Source: Ancrocorticia sp047602305 (GTDB taxonomy: Bacteria; Actinomycetota; Actinomycetes; Actinomycetales; Actinomycetaceae). Taken from it: a stretch of DNA of 64,000 nucleotides. The position numbers were made by a program, and so were the translations under genes. The notes beneath the pieces are model-generated. The model searched no databases, was not told where the DNA came from, and saw only the letters and a list, made by a program, of their open reading frames with translations. Below, piece by piece: positions 7,427-15,041 of this stretch. The DNA lies in the NCBI GenBank assembly GCA_047602305.1, contig JASGHO010000001.1:3100001-3164000 (forward strand), given 5' to 3'. Position 1 is the stretch's first letter. Each line of letters begins with the position of its first letter.

Positions 7427-9235
7427 ATGACACATAGGTTCCAGGTTGATCTTTCTGGCATGGTTGATCTTCTGTCACGCCACCTTTATTCGGGGCCACA
7501 GGTCTACCTGCGTGAACTGCTGCAGAACGGTGTGGATGCGCTGGCAGCGCGTAACGCGATAGATCCCGGTGCTCCGGCGCGCATCAGGCTGCGTTGTGGG
7601 GTAAGCGGTGATGGCCTCCCCACGCTCGAATTCAGGGATACGGGATCTGGGCTCACTGCCGACGAGGCGGCGGATCTGCTTGCCACCATCGGGCGCTCCT
7701 CGAAGCGTGACACCTTGCTTGGTGAAGGGCGAGCGGAGTTTATCGGGCAGTTTGGTATCGGATTGCTTGCCGCCTTCATGGTGGCTGAACACATCGAGGT
7801 ACGGTCTTGCTCCGTTCGGCCCGGTGCCGTTCCCATCTCGTGGGTAGGGCACTCGGACGGCACTTTTGACGTCACCGAAGAACCCGAGGCAGAGCGGGAA
7901 ATCGGCACCACCGTTCACCTTGTGGCCCGTCCGGATTCGGCTCATTGGCTCGAACCCGAGACTGTCGTGGGCTTGGCACAGGAGTATGGCTCACTGCTCC
8001 CGGTGGATGTGTCCGTGGAGGTTGTGCTTCCGGATGGAACGAAGGAGTGGCGTCGACTCACAGAGCCGGAGCTTCCCTGGCGCACGCACGCGAACGACCC
8101 GCGCGCACTGACGGCCTATTGCGAAAAGACCTTCAGATTTACACCACTTGGTTACATCGACCTGAATCTCCCTGCTGTGGGAGTCTCAGGCGTGGCTTTT
8201 ATTCTTCCGCAGGCCGTTTCGCCAGGATCGGGGCAACACCGTGTCTACGTGAAACGCATGCTGCTTGGGCCGCGCATCGATCAGCTCCTGCCGGAATGGG
8301 CATTCTTTGCTCGCGCCGTGCTCAATACGGACACTCTTTCTCCCACGGCCTCGCGCGAGCAATTGCACGACGACGAGATGCTGCTCTGGGTACGCAACGC
8401 TCTCGCTGACCGCATCAAACAATGGGTGTGGGAGAATCTGCGGCAGCCCACTGCGCTGGCGCGCCGATTCATTTCCACTCATCACCTCGCGTTGCGCGCA
8501 TTGGCGCTGACAGACGCTGATCTGCTGGATCTCGTTGCTGAGATCCTGCCTTACGAAACCACCGATGGCACCCATACCCTCGCCGAACTCAACGCTGACG
8601 GGATCCTCTACACCTCTACGACGGAGGCCTTCCGGAGTGTGGCGGCGGTGGCCCGGGCGCAGGGCGTCGTCGTCGTGAATGCCGGATATGTGTACGATGC
8701 GCAGCTGCTCGAAACCCTCAGTCGAAGGCCGGGAATGACGGTGCGCGAGTTGGCCAGCGACGATCTGGTGCAGATTCTGCGCGAGCCGAGCTGGGAGCGT
8801 GAACTGGAGCTAGCGGCCGGGAGGAGCGCAGCGCGCCAGCTCATGGAACCGCATGATTGCGAGGTGATCGTGCGGGGATTCGCTCCGGACAACGTGCCGG
8901 CAATGCTGCTGCGCGAGTCGGAGGGAGAGCGCCGTCGTGAGCTGGATCAGGAGCGTGAGGCCGCTCCGGAGCGTTGGGGCGGACTGCTTGACGCCTTCGC
9001 GGCCGCCCCCGAACGCCGCAGTCGCACCCTTGTGCTCAATGATGATTCCCCGCTCGTCTCCAGGTTGCTCACGGCTCCGGACTCCGAGGTGTTCGGAGCG
9101 GGGCTCACCGCCGTGTATCTCTCCGCGGTGATGTCGGCGGGCGAGGGGCTGCGTGCGCGAGAGTCCGCCGCGCTCACCGAAGCCCTCGACACCCTCCTCG
9201 ACCACTCACTTTCCCCGAACCGGGAGACCCCATGA
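7427..9235 (+). CDS. Hsp90-family (HtpG-like) GHKL ATPase
   Basis: This protein of about 602 residues has the N-terminal GHKL ATP-binding fold of Hsp90. It shows helix motif YLRELLQNGVDAL (catalytic Glu30, Asn34), DTGSG at 71-75, GQFGIG at 107-112 and a GTTVHL strand. A middle domain follows, with VYVKRMLLG and LSPTASREQLHDD. The last 200 residues diverge from HtpG and there is no MEEVD-like tail. ATG 7427 is preferred over TTG 7403 because conserved sequence starts there. Its stop overlaps the next gene (ATGA), so the two are made together. The client is unknown. Confidence 0.88.
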   Translation: MTHRFQVDLSGMVDLLSRHLYSGPQVYLRELLQNGVDALAARNAIDPGAPARIRLRCGVSGDGLPTLEFRDTGSGLTADEAADLLATIGRSSKRDTLLGEGRAEFIGQFGIGLLAAFMVAEHIEVRSCSVRPGAVPISWVGHSDGTFDVTEEPEAEREIGTTVHLVARPDSAHWLEPETVVGLAQEYGSLLPVDVSVEVVLPDGTKEWRRLTEPELPWRTHANDPRALTAYCEKTFRFTPLGYIDLNLPAVGVSGVAFILPQAVSPGSGQHRVYVKRMLLGPRIDQLLPEWAFFARAVLNTDTLSPTASREQLHDDEMLLWVRNALADRIKQWVWENLRQPTALARRFISTHHLALRALALTDADLLDLVAEILPYETTDGTHTLAELNADGILYTSTTEAFRSVAAVARAQGVVVVNAGYVYDAQLLETLSRRPGMTVRELASDDLVQILREPSWERELELAAGRSAARQLMEPHDCEVIVRGFAPDNVPAMLLRESEGERRRELDQEREAAPERWGGLLDAFAAAPERRSRTLVLNDDSPLVSRLLTAPDSEVFGAGLTAVYLSAVMSAGEGLRARESAALTEALDTLLDHSLSPNRETP

Positions 9236-10416
9236 ACTTCATGCAAGAACTCAATTCCATCGCCGCGATGCCTCACGGACCCGCGCGAACTGCCGCCTCG
9301 GAATCGGTGGTGCGCCGGGTCGAAGCGGAGGGCGCCAGGGATGTACTCGCCTGGGCACTGTTGGAACTGGTGTCAGCCTATGTGCACGACAGCCGCAGCG
9401 ATCAGGCGTTCGTCGTTTTCTCCAAAGCGCTGCGACTGTGGGATGAGAGCCCCGAGCTCTTCGACGATCGGGACACCTACGTGTTGTTCTGGCAATACAA
9501 GTGGATCGCGGACGCACTGGCCGATTATCCGCAGATCTCGCGGGCGCAGGGGGAGGCTTTCCTGGACGATATGGAACGCCGTTTTGTCCTGCAAGGGCGC
9601 GGTTTGTCGGCAGTTGTGGTGTCGCGCTTCAACTGGGTCCGCCGCGTGGGGGATAGGGACGCCGACGATTGGTGGCGTACGTGGATCACGACCCCGCAGG
9701 ACCTGTTCAGCGACTGCAAAGCTTGCACCATCGGCAGCCAAGTTGATTTCCTGGTGGCTGAGCAACGCTACGATGAAGCGTTGGAGCTGGGGCGCACGCA
9801 GCAGTTCACATGCTCTGTGGAACCCGCCGGTACCCACTTCAACCTTGCGTACGCGGCGCTCATGGCGGGTTTGCCATGCGACGCCGTCATTCACTACCGC
9901 CGCGCGTTGGCCACCTACAATGGGGACCCCGGAGAACTGGTGATCAATCTTGGCCGAAGCGTGGAGATGTTGGGGCGCGGCGGGCACGTCGAGATGGCAC
10001 TGCACGCTCTGCGCAACGATTACGTCACACTGCTCACCGACGCGGGCAACCCGCGCGCGCAGATGGGATTCTGGTTGGGTGTGTTGGCGGCGTTGTCCAC
10101 GAACATGGACCATGGCGGCCTTCCCACAGGATTGGCGGGGGTAGGGCAGGGAACCGTCGCCGAGTTGCACGGCTGGGTACTGTCCCGGCTGCGTCCGCTC
10201 GTTGCACGATTCGATTCGCGCAACATGAACTCGTATTATTCCGAACGAGTTGAGTGGGCACTCGCGGCCTCACGTTCGCCGGAGCTCCTGGATTTCAGCG
10301 TGAGGATCGACGACGGCGACACCGCCCCGAGTACCTCTCACGTTTCGGATGTGAGTGGTCCGGATGCTGGCGCCGATGGTGATCACGATGCCCGTTCGGA
10401 CGGACGCGAGGGCTAA
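9232..10416 (+). CDS. TPR-like partner of the Hsp90-family protein
   Basis: The 394-residue product is mostly helical with no signal or membrane segment. The stretch EQRYDEALELGRT ... HFNLAYAALMAGLPCDAVIHYRRALATYNGDP ... LVINLGRSVEMLGRGGHVEMALHAL looks like successive tetratricopeptide-type helical hairpins. The C-terminus (about residues 360-394) is an acidic, disordered tail. The ATGA overlap with the Hsp90-like gene indicates translational coupling. TPR proteins are typical Hsp90 co-chaperones in eukaryotes, so a co-chaperone role is a reasonable inference but not shown. The stop overlaps the convergent menF stop. Confidence 0.75.
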   Translation: MNFMQELNSIAAMPHGPARTAASESVVRRVEAEGARDVLAWALLELVSAYVHDSRSDQAFVVFSKALRLWDESPELFDDRDTYVLFWQYKWIADALADYPQISRAQGEAFLDDMERRFVLQGRGLSAVVVSRFNWVRRVGDRDADDWWRTWITTPQDLFSDCKACTIGSQVDFLVAEQRYDEALELGRTQQFTCSVEPAGTHFNLAYAALMAGLPCDAVIHYRRALATYNGDPGELVINLGRSVEMLGRGGHVEMALHALRNDYVTLLTDAGNPRAQMGFWLGVLAALSTNMDHGGLPTGLAGVGQGTVAELHGWVLSRLRPLVARFDSRNMNSYYSERVEWALAASRSPELLDFSVRIDDGDTAPSTSHVSDVSGPDAGADGDHDARSDGREG

Positions 10417-11897
10417 AGCTCTGCGCCTTCCAAGGAGGTGTCGTCAGAATCGTCCAAACCCAGAGCATCGAGCACCGGACGCATCTTCGCGTGCGTCTCC
10501 GCGAGCTCCACGCCGGGGATGGAATCTGGCATGATCCCGCCGCCGGCAAACACCCGGATGTCGAGATGATCGGGAGAGAGTTGGCCGCAGCGCAGCGCGA
10601 TTCCGAACTCGCCAGCCCCGGTTCCGTCCACCCATCCGACGGGCCCGGTGTAGCGCCCACGCTCGGTTCCTTCGAGCCGTTCCAGCAGGTCAAAGGCAAG
10701 TTTGGTGGGCGTGCCGCACACGGCGGCGGTGGGGTGCAAGGCGCCAACGATGTCGAGAACGTTGGACCCGGGAACGTGAGCGGTCACCTCGGTGGCGAGA
10801 TGGGTGACGTTGGGCAGCCTGAGAAGGAAGGGCTCGGTGGGAACGTCGAGGCTCTCCGCGAGCGGAGCGAGCGCGCGCGCCACCGATTCGACCGCAAAGT
10901 GATGTTCCGTGCGATTCTTCATGGAGGAGAAAAGATCCGTGCCGTTGTTGGGAGCGGCAGTTCCGGCCAGAACCCGAGACGTGACCACACCTGAGTCCAG
11001 CGCCGCGAGCATCTCGGGCGTCGCGCCGATGAGTCCATTGACCGCAAAGACCCACGTGGAGGGATAGAGCTGGCGCAACCGCGCCGCGAGAAAACGCTCG
11101 TCAATGGGGGTGTCCGAGGAGACGACGATGTCGCGGGTGAGAACCACCTTGGACGCCGCCCCCTCATTCAACGAGGCAATGAGTTCGTTGACAGCCGTGC
11201 GCCACTGCCCCTGGGTCATGCGCCCGGGTTTGGTGAACATCGCGCTCGGTCTGCTGACAGGAACCGGTTTGCCGAGGGACGACGACGGGAAGATGGTCGT
11301 GGAGTCGGAGCCGCGAGTTGAGTTGGGATCCGCGCCGCGAGAATCCGAAGGCGAGTCGAAGGTGCCACCCAACGTACCGGAGCCGGTGGCGGAATCGTGA
11401 CCGGACGCCGTCGTCGTTACAACAACAGCCTCATCTCCCCGCCGCACCAGCGCGACAGCCGGAACGATGAGGAACCCCGGGGTGTCCGCGGCGAAACCGA
11501 AGGAACCCAGCGCGAAAGGCGCGCGAGAAGCCCACTCGTAGGGCGAATCGTTGGTGACCTGAGCCGCCGCGACCAGCGCGTTCCACTGTGCGGAAGCCTC
11601 GCGAATGGCGTGATCGCCCTGCACTTCGATGCACGCGGCCTCACCCCAACCGACCACCTGCTGTTGCGCACCCAGCCACGTGAGCAGCCCCGACGGCTGC
11701 GGAGCCAGCGACAGCAGGTCGGCACTCGCGGAGGAGTCAAGCGCGCGAACGCGAACAATCAGAGCCTGCACGCTGGGACTGGACCCATCGATGCAACCTC
11801 GTAGTTCAGGCAAATTGGCCACGACCGCAAATCTCCTCACGTCGGTGGTGACGGCGCAGCTGGCCGTACCCGGATATCTTAGCCGGAAGGGTGGCAT
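10413..11897 (-). CDS. menF: Isochorismate synthase (MenF)
   Basis: MenF converts chorismate to isochorismate, the substrate of MenD. The chorismate-binding fold is clear in the C-terminal half: KVVLTRDIVV, FAVNGLIGATPEML, SRVLAGTAAP, HHFAVESVARALAPL, the catalytic block ALHPTAAVCGTP, and GRYTGPVGWVDGTGAGEFGIALRCG. At 494 residues it is longer than usual, with a Ser/Asp/Gly-rich insert at roughly 11,240-11,430 between the two halves. ATG 11897 has no good ribosome site. It is divergent from the MarR gene with about 100 bases between starts. Confidence 0.88.
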   Translation of the reverse strand: MPPFRLRYPGTASCAVTTDVRRFAVVANLPELRGCIDGSSPSVQALIVRVRALDSSASADLLSLAPQPSGLLTWLGAQQQVVGWGEAACIEVQGDHAIREASAQWNALVAAAQVTNDSPYEWASRAPFALGSFGFAADTPGFLIVPAVALVRRGDEAVVVTTTASGHDSATGSGTLGGTFDSPSDSRGADPNSTRGSDSTTIFPSSSLGKPVPVSRPSAMFTKPGRMTQGQWRTAVNELIASLNEGAASKVVLTRDIVVSSDTPIDERFLAARLRQLYPSTWVFAVNGLIGATPEMLAALDSGVVTSRVLAGTAAPNNGTDLFSSMKNRTEHHFAVESVARALAPLAESLDVPTEPFLLRLPNVTHLATEVTAHVPGSNVLDIVGALHPTAAVCGTPTKLAFDLLERLEGTERGRYTGPVGWVDGTGAGEFGIALRCGQLSPDHLDIRVFAGGGIMPDSIPGVELAETHAKMRPVLDALGLDDSDDTSLEGAEL

Positions 11898-11949
11898 GAG
11901 CGTATTCGGGCCCTATTTCCAGCGTCGACGACGACGCATCCGAGCAAGA

Positions 11950-11969
11950 TTCCGCAACTTCTTGCGGAA
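11950..11969. promoter_or_regulatory. Candidate MarR operator
   Basis: Perfect palindrome TTCCGCAA-CTTC-TTGCGGAA. Its right arm contains TTGCGG, which lies 18 bases before a TAATCT -10 box, so bound protein would block the -35 region of the MarR gene. It also lies 53 bases upstream of the divergent menF start. Binding by the MarR protein is inferred from position. Confidence 0.6.
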
Positions 11970-11992
11970 ACTATCTTGATGTCGAGTAATCT
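11963..11992 (+). promoter_or_regulatory. Promoter of the MarR gene (leaderless)
   Basis: TTGCGG (11963-11968) and TAATCT (11987-11992) are 18 bases apart. The ATG at 11999 follows only 6 bases after the -10 box and there is no Shine-Dalgarno, so transcription probably starts at the initiation codon. Confidence 0.55.
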
Positions 11993-11998
11993 TGCCCT

Positions 11999-12511
11999 AT
12001 GACTACTACGGACGGATTGCGCGATGAGGTCGATGGCATTGTTGCGGCATGGGGGCGCGAGCGACTGGACTTCGATCCAGAGCCGCTCGCGGTGTTCTCC
12101 CGTCTTCTCCGCCTGGAGCGGCACATTGACCGGATGCGGCGCCAGACGTTTGCCCGGCACAACATCGAACCGTGGGAGTTCGAGATGCTCTCGGCGCTGC
12201 GGCGCCAGGGCTTCCCGTATCAGTTGACGGCCGGGCGGCTCATGCAGGAGACGCTGGTGTCTTCGGGAACGGTCACCAATCGAATCGACCGGATGGTCGC
12301 GCACGGATTTGCCATGAGGCTTCCGGATATCTCCGACCGCCGGGTGGTGCACGTGCAGATTACCCAAAAGGGGCTGGATGTGGTGGATGCGTCGATGGCG
12401 GATCTGCTGGACGTGGAGCGCCGCCAATTGAAGGACATGGATCGGGAGTCGCAGCGCCAGCTCGCCGACCGCCTGCGCGAACTTCTTTCCCACTTCGAAC
12501 GCGAAAGCTGA
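11999..12511 (+). CDS. MarR-family transcriptional regulator
   Basis: A 170-residue winged-helix repressor-type protein. The recognition region reads AGRLMQETLVSSGTVTNRIDRMVAHGFAMRLPDISDRRVVHVQIT, typical of MarR with the wing D-x-R-D/S-R-R. N- and C-terminal helices would form the dimer interface. It probably controls its own promoter through the palindrome at 11,950-11,969 and could also affect the divergent menF. No efflux or redox gene lies directly next to it, so its ligand is unknown. Confidence 0.85.
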   Translation: MTTTDGLRDEVDGIVAAWGRERLDFDPEPLAVFSRLLRLERHIDRMRRQTFARHNIEPWEFEMLSALRRQGFPYQLTAGRLMQETLVSSGTVTNRIDRMVAHGFAMRLPDISDRRVVHVQITQKGLDVVDASMADLLDVERRQLKDMDRESQRQLADRLRELLSHFERES

Positions 12512-12520
12512 GCTGGGTGA

Positions 12521-12587
12521 AATCCTAAGTGGGCACCACAGCGAGCTGCGTGCCGTGTACGGCACGGACATCGCTCTCGTGCCCAGT
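12521..12587. repeat. Family B palindrome, copy 1
   Basis: Outer arms GTGGGCACCACAGCGA and TCGCTCTCGTGCCCAG pair imperfectly. The centre GTGCCGTGTACGGCAC is itself a palindrome. The preceding gtgaaatcctaa is shared with copy 2. Confidence 0.8.
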
Positions 12588-12589
12588 TA

Positions 12590-12631
12590 GGGACTGGTGT
12601 CCGCGTAGAAACTCATGCCCAGTGAGGAAAG
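12590..12631. repeat. 42-bp direct repeat, left copy
   Basis: Bases 12,590-12,631 are identical to 14,757-14,798. The two copies bracket the cell-wall-binding protein gene, each next to a family B palindrome. Confidence 0.85.
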
Positions 12632-12838
12632 TGGGCCTTTTTATCCTGATTATGGCTCGCTGCTCTCGGGACCTTATTCCCACATGGCACGATGTTGTGC
12701 TGTCGCGGTAGGGAGAAGTCTCGATGTCGGGATCACAATCTCCCAAATGTTGTCGGAAGGGCTTGCTACGGTCATGGGAACCGGGCGTTAGTAATTGAAC
12801 TACGCCTTGGGGCAACGTGAAATTAGCGGGAGGCCATT

Positions 12839-14665
12839 GTGGTAGATGTGAGAAGTCCTTGGAAGGTGCTGGTGGCGCTGTTCGGCGCTTTTGTGTTGGT
12901 ACTCGGGATGGTGGTGGCGCTGCCATCGATTGCGGTGGCGCAGGAGCACCCCGCCGGCGCTGACGAATCGGCGTTGGTGACGGGGGAGATTGAGGTCTCT
13001 GCTGACGGAGTTGGCGAGGAATCTGGTTTCCTTGCACAGGCGCCTGAAGTGGTCGAGCTGGATCAGACTGCAAAACCTGAGCTCGAGGGAGCTGGTGTTG
13101 GTGGAGAATTTGATGGCGATGGCGATGGCGATGGCGATGGCGATGGCGATGGCGATGGCGCGGACTCTATAGTCTCAGAGCTCACGGATGGTGCTCGTTC
13201 GAATGTGAGAGTCTCGCCGGCAGAAGGTTCGGAGACGGCCGAAGTAGCGTCGGATGTTCAGCCGGGCTCGTTCTCTGGCAGAGTGACGGTACCTGTAGGT
13301 GTAGATCCTGCAAATATCAGCATTGATATTTGGAATGAGGCTGGCTCACTGCAGTTCTTTTACATCACTAGTTCTGATGGGACGTATAAAGTAGATGGGC
13401 TGTCTCCGGGGAAATATCGAATGAGGTTCTTCTCGGGCAAGGCAGATGTGGCGCCTCAGTGGTGGAAGGGCGCTCAGGACAAAGAATCTGCAAGATGGGT
13501 GACTGTAAAGTCGGGCAAAGATGCTTCGAATATTAATATTTCCTTGACCAAGGGAGGGTCAGTTTCGGGCAAGCTGACTCTTCCTCCGGGAATGGAACCC
13601 AAGCAGGCTGTTGTGATTGTCAACAACTCCGTCGAGGTTGCTGAGACCTGGCCGTGGGAGAAGCGGGTTTCTGTTGCGAGTGACGGTTCCTACACCGTTG
13701 GAGGGCTGGGAACTGGGAACTACAGAGTGAGGTTTGTATCCTCCGAATTGGGGGTACTTCCATATTGGTGGAGAAACTCGCCGGATATGGCTAACAGCGA
13801 GCTTGTCTCCGTCGTTGCGGGCGAGAATACCTCAGGTATTGATGGCGTGTTGGTACGCGGTGGCGGTATTTCCGGCAAGGTAACGATACCCAAGGGAACT
13901 TCTCCTGAGCAGGTTGAAGTTATTGCCTTTGACAAGTCCCAAAAAGTTGCTGGACGTGCTACTCCATTTGCCGATGGTAGGTACATGGTGACTGGACTGG
14001 ACACTGGAGAATACAGGGTGCAGTTCGTATTGAGTACCAAGGAGGGAGTGTTCTCCGATTGGTATGCCTGGCGCGGCACGGCTCCCAGTTTCGACTCTGC
14101 CTTAGGTGTTTTCGTTGAGGCTGGAGCGTTCAAGAGCAAGGTCGACGTGACTCTGCGAGTCAAGATCGGCTGGGTGACTGAAGGCATGGTGGACTGGGCC
14201 TTTTATGTCAAGGGCGGAGTTAGGCATACTGGCTGGTTGAATGATCGCGGTACCTGGTATTACCTCGACAAAGAAGGCATTATGGTGACCGGTTGGCTCC
14301 GGAATGGAGGAAAGTGGTACTTCCTCAAGGGAGACGGGGCCATGGCGAAGGGCTGGCAGAAGGATGGTTCTGGTTCCTGGTATTACTTGGGTAATGATGG
14401 TGCGATGCGTACCGGTTGGCTCCAGCTCTCCGGCAAGTGGTATTACCTAGACCCTAGCGGACATATGCATATTGGTTGGGTGCCGATCGGCGGTAAGAGG
14501 TACTTCTTCCATCAGAACGGTGAAATGCACGTTGGCTGGCTCTACAACGATTCTTCTTGGTTCTATTGCGACTCCAACGGAGCGGCGGTCACAGGACAGC
14601 GTTGGATTAACGGTGTGCTACATGAATTTGGAGACCGCGGGCGCTGGTTTGGCGAGGTTTACTGA
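12839..14665 (+). CDS. Secreted cell-wall-binding repeat protein
   Basis: A 608-residue exported protein. Residues 1-36 are a signal peptide (hydrophobic core then AVA-Q). An acidic linker with eight Asp-Gly pairs follows near residues 92-107. Then come three related beta-sandwich repeats of about 100 residues, each starting SGxxT(I/V/L)P and containing DG-Y-V-GL-G-YR-RF and a Trp-Trp/Trp-Tyr pair, like carboxypeptidase-regulatory domains. The C-terminal 170 residues are choline-binding-type repeats (GWLNDRGTWYYLDKEG and similar, about seven). GTG 12839 follows GGGAGG. Base composition is visibly more AT-rich than the neighbours and the gene lies between direct repeats, both suggesting acquisition. 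The ligand of the wall repeats is unknown. Confidence 0.85.
   Translation: MVDVRSPWKVLVALFGAFVLVLGMVVALPSIAVAQEHPAGADESALVTGEIEVSADGVGEESGFLAQAPEVVELDQTAKPELEGAGVGGEFDGDGDGDGDGDGDGDGADSIVSELTDGARSNVRVSPAEGSETAEVASDVQPGSFSGRVTVPVGVDPANISIDIWNEAGSLQFFYITSSDGTYKVDGLSPGKYRMRFFSGKADVAPQWWKGAQDKESARWVTVKSGKDASNINISLTKGGSVSGKLTLPPGMEPKQAVVIVNNSVEVAETWPWEKRVSVASDGSYTVGGLGTGNYRVRFVSSELGVLPYWWRNSPDMANSELVSVVAGENTSGIDGVLVRGGGISGKVTIPKGTSPEQVEVIAFDKSQKVAGRATPFADGRYMVTGLDTGEYRVQFVLSTKEGVFSDWYAWRGTAPSFDSALGVFVEAGAFKSKVDVTLRVKIGWVTEGMVDWAFYVKGGVRHTGWLNDRGTWYYLDKEGIMVTGWLRNGGKWYFLKGDGAMAKGWQKDGSGSWYYLGNDGAMRTGWLQLSGKWYYLDPSGHMHIGWVPIGGKRYFFHQNGEMHVGWLYNDSSWFYCDSNGAAVTGQRWINGVLHEFGDRGRWFGEVY
13112..13159 (+). 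repeat. (GATGGC)8 hexanucleotide repeat within the gene
   Basis: Eight perfect GATGGC units encode eight Asp-Gly pairs in the linker after the signal peptide. Slippage would change linker length without frameshift. Confidence 0.9.
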
Positions 14666-14671
14666 GCAGCG

Positions 14672-14737
14672 TGAAATTCTAAATGGGCTCCACAGCGATG
14701 TCCGTGCCGTACACGGACATCGCTGTGGAGCCCAGTG
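14672..14737. repeat. Family B palindrome, copy 2 (perfect 23-bp arms)
   Basis: Arms 14,684-14,706 and 14,712-14,734 pair perfectly. Compared with copy 3 the arms carry GGCTCC/GGAGCC instead of GGCACC/GGTGCC, so both sides changed together. The inner palindrome seen in other copies is collapsed to a 5-base loop. It could also terminate the upstream gene. Confidence 0.85.
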
Positions 14738-14756
14738 AGGGACTGGTGCCCAGTGA

Positions 14757-14798
14757 GGGACTGGTGTCCGCGTAGAAACTCATGCCCAGTGAGGAAAG
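14757..14798. repeat. 42-bp direct repeat, right copy
   Basis: Identical to 12,590-12,631. Part of the unit (cagtgagggactggtg) is also partly duplicated just upstream, at 14,733-14,750. Confidence 0.85.
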
Positions 14799-14803
14799 CG
14801 AAA

Positions 14804-14837
14804 CGCCCGCCGGTTGGAATTTTCCGACCGGCGGGCG
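14804..14837. terminator. Strong hairpin, probable bidirectional terminator
   Basis: Arms CGCCCGCCGGT and ACCGGCGGGCG (11 bp) extend inwards through TTGG/CCGA. It lies between the convergent wall-protein gene and ABC operon. No T-run follows. Confidence 0.6.
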
Positions 14838-15041
14838 CCGCATTGTTGGGTTTGAGAACTCACAATTGTTGGGGTTCTACGTGTTGCGAAGCAAGAGGTT
14901 AGCGGAGTTTCTTACCGCTGCCTGCGTGGGCCCAGGCTCACGCAGGCCACTGCTTACGGAGACTGACCTGCTGCACTTGCGCGGATTTGGGAACCGCTCA
15001 CGCGAGTCCTTCTGCCGTCCTCGCGCAAGCAGTTCCACCAC

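Larger units (their letters stand above)
12512..12838. other. Gene-free stretch with repeat elements
   Basis: Most of this stretch is repeat DNA: a family B palindrome at 12,521-12,587 and the left copy of a 42-bp direct repeat at 12,590-12,631. The rest, 12,632-12,838, is the probable promoter region of the cell-wall-binding protein gene. No open frame with coding character was found. Confidence 0.6.
14666..15041. other. Gene-free stretch with repeats and hairpins
   Basis: Contains family B copy 2, the right 42-bp repeat, a strong hairpin at 14,804-14,837 and a smaller inverted repeat around 14,923-14,946 (cctgcgtg / cacgcagg) that could end the leftward ABC operon. No gene was recognised. 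Confidence 0.6.

Noticed and set aside
12521..14798. Insertion sequence around the wall-protein gene
   Set aside because: There is no transposase and the flanking 42-bp repeats are direct, not terminal inverted; only a repeat-bracketed cassette is claimed.
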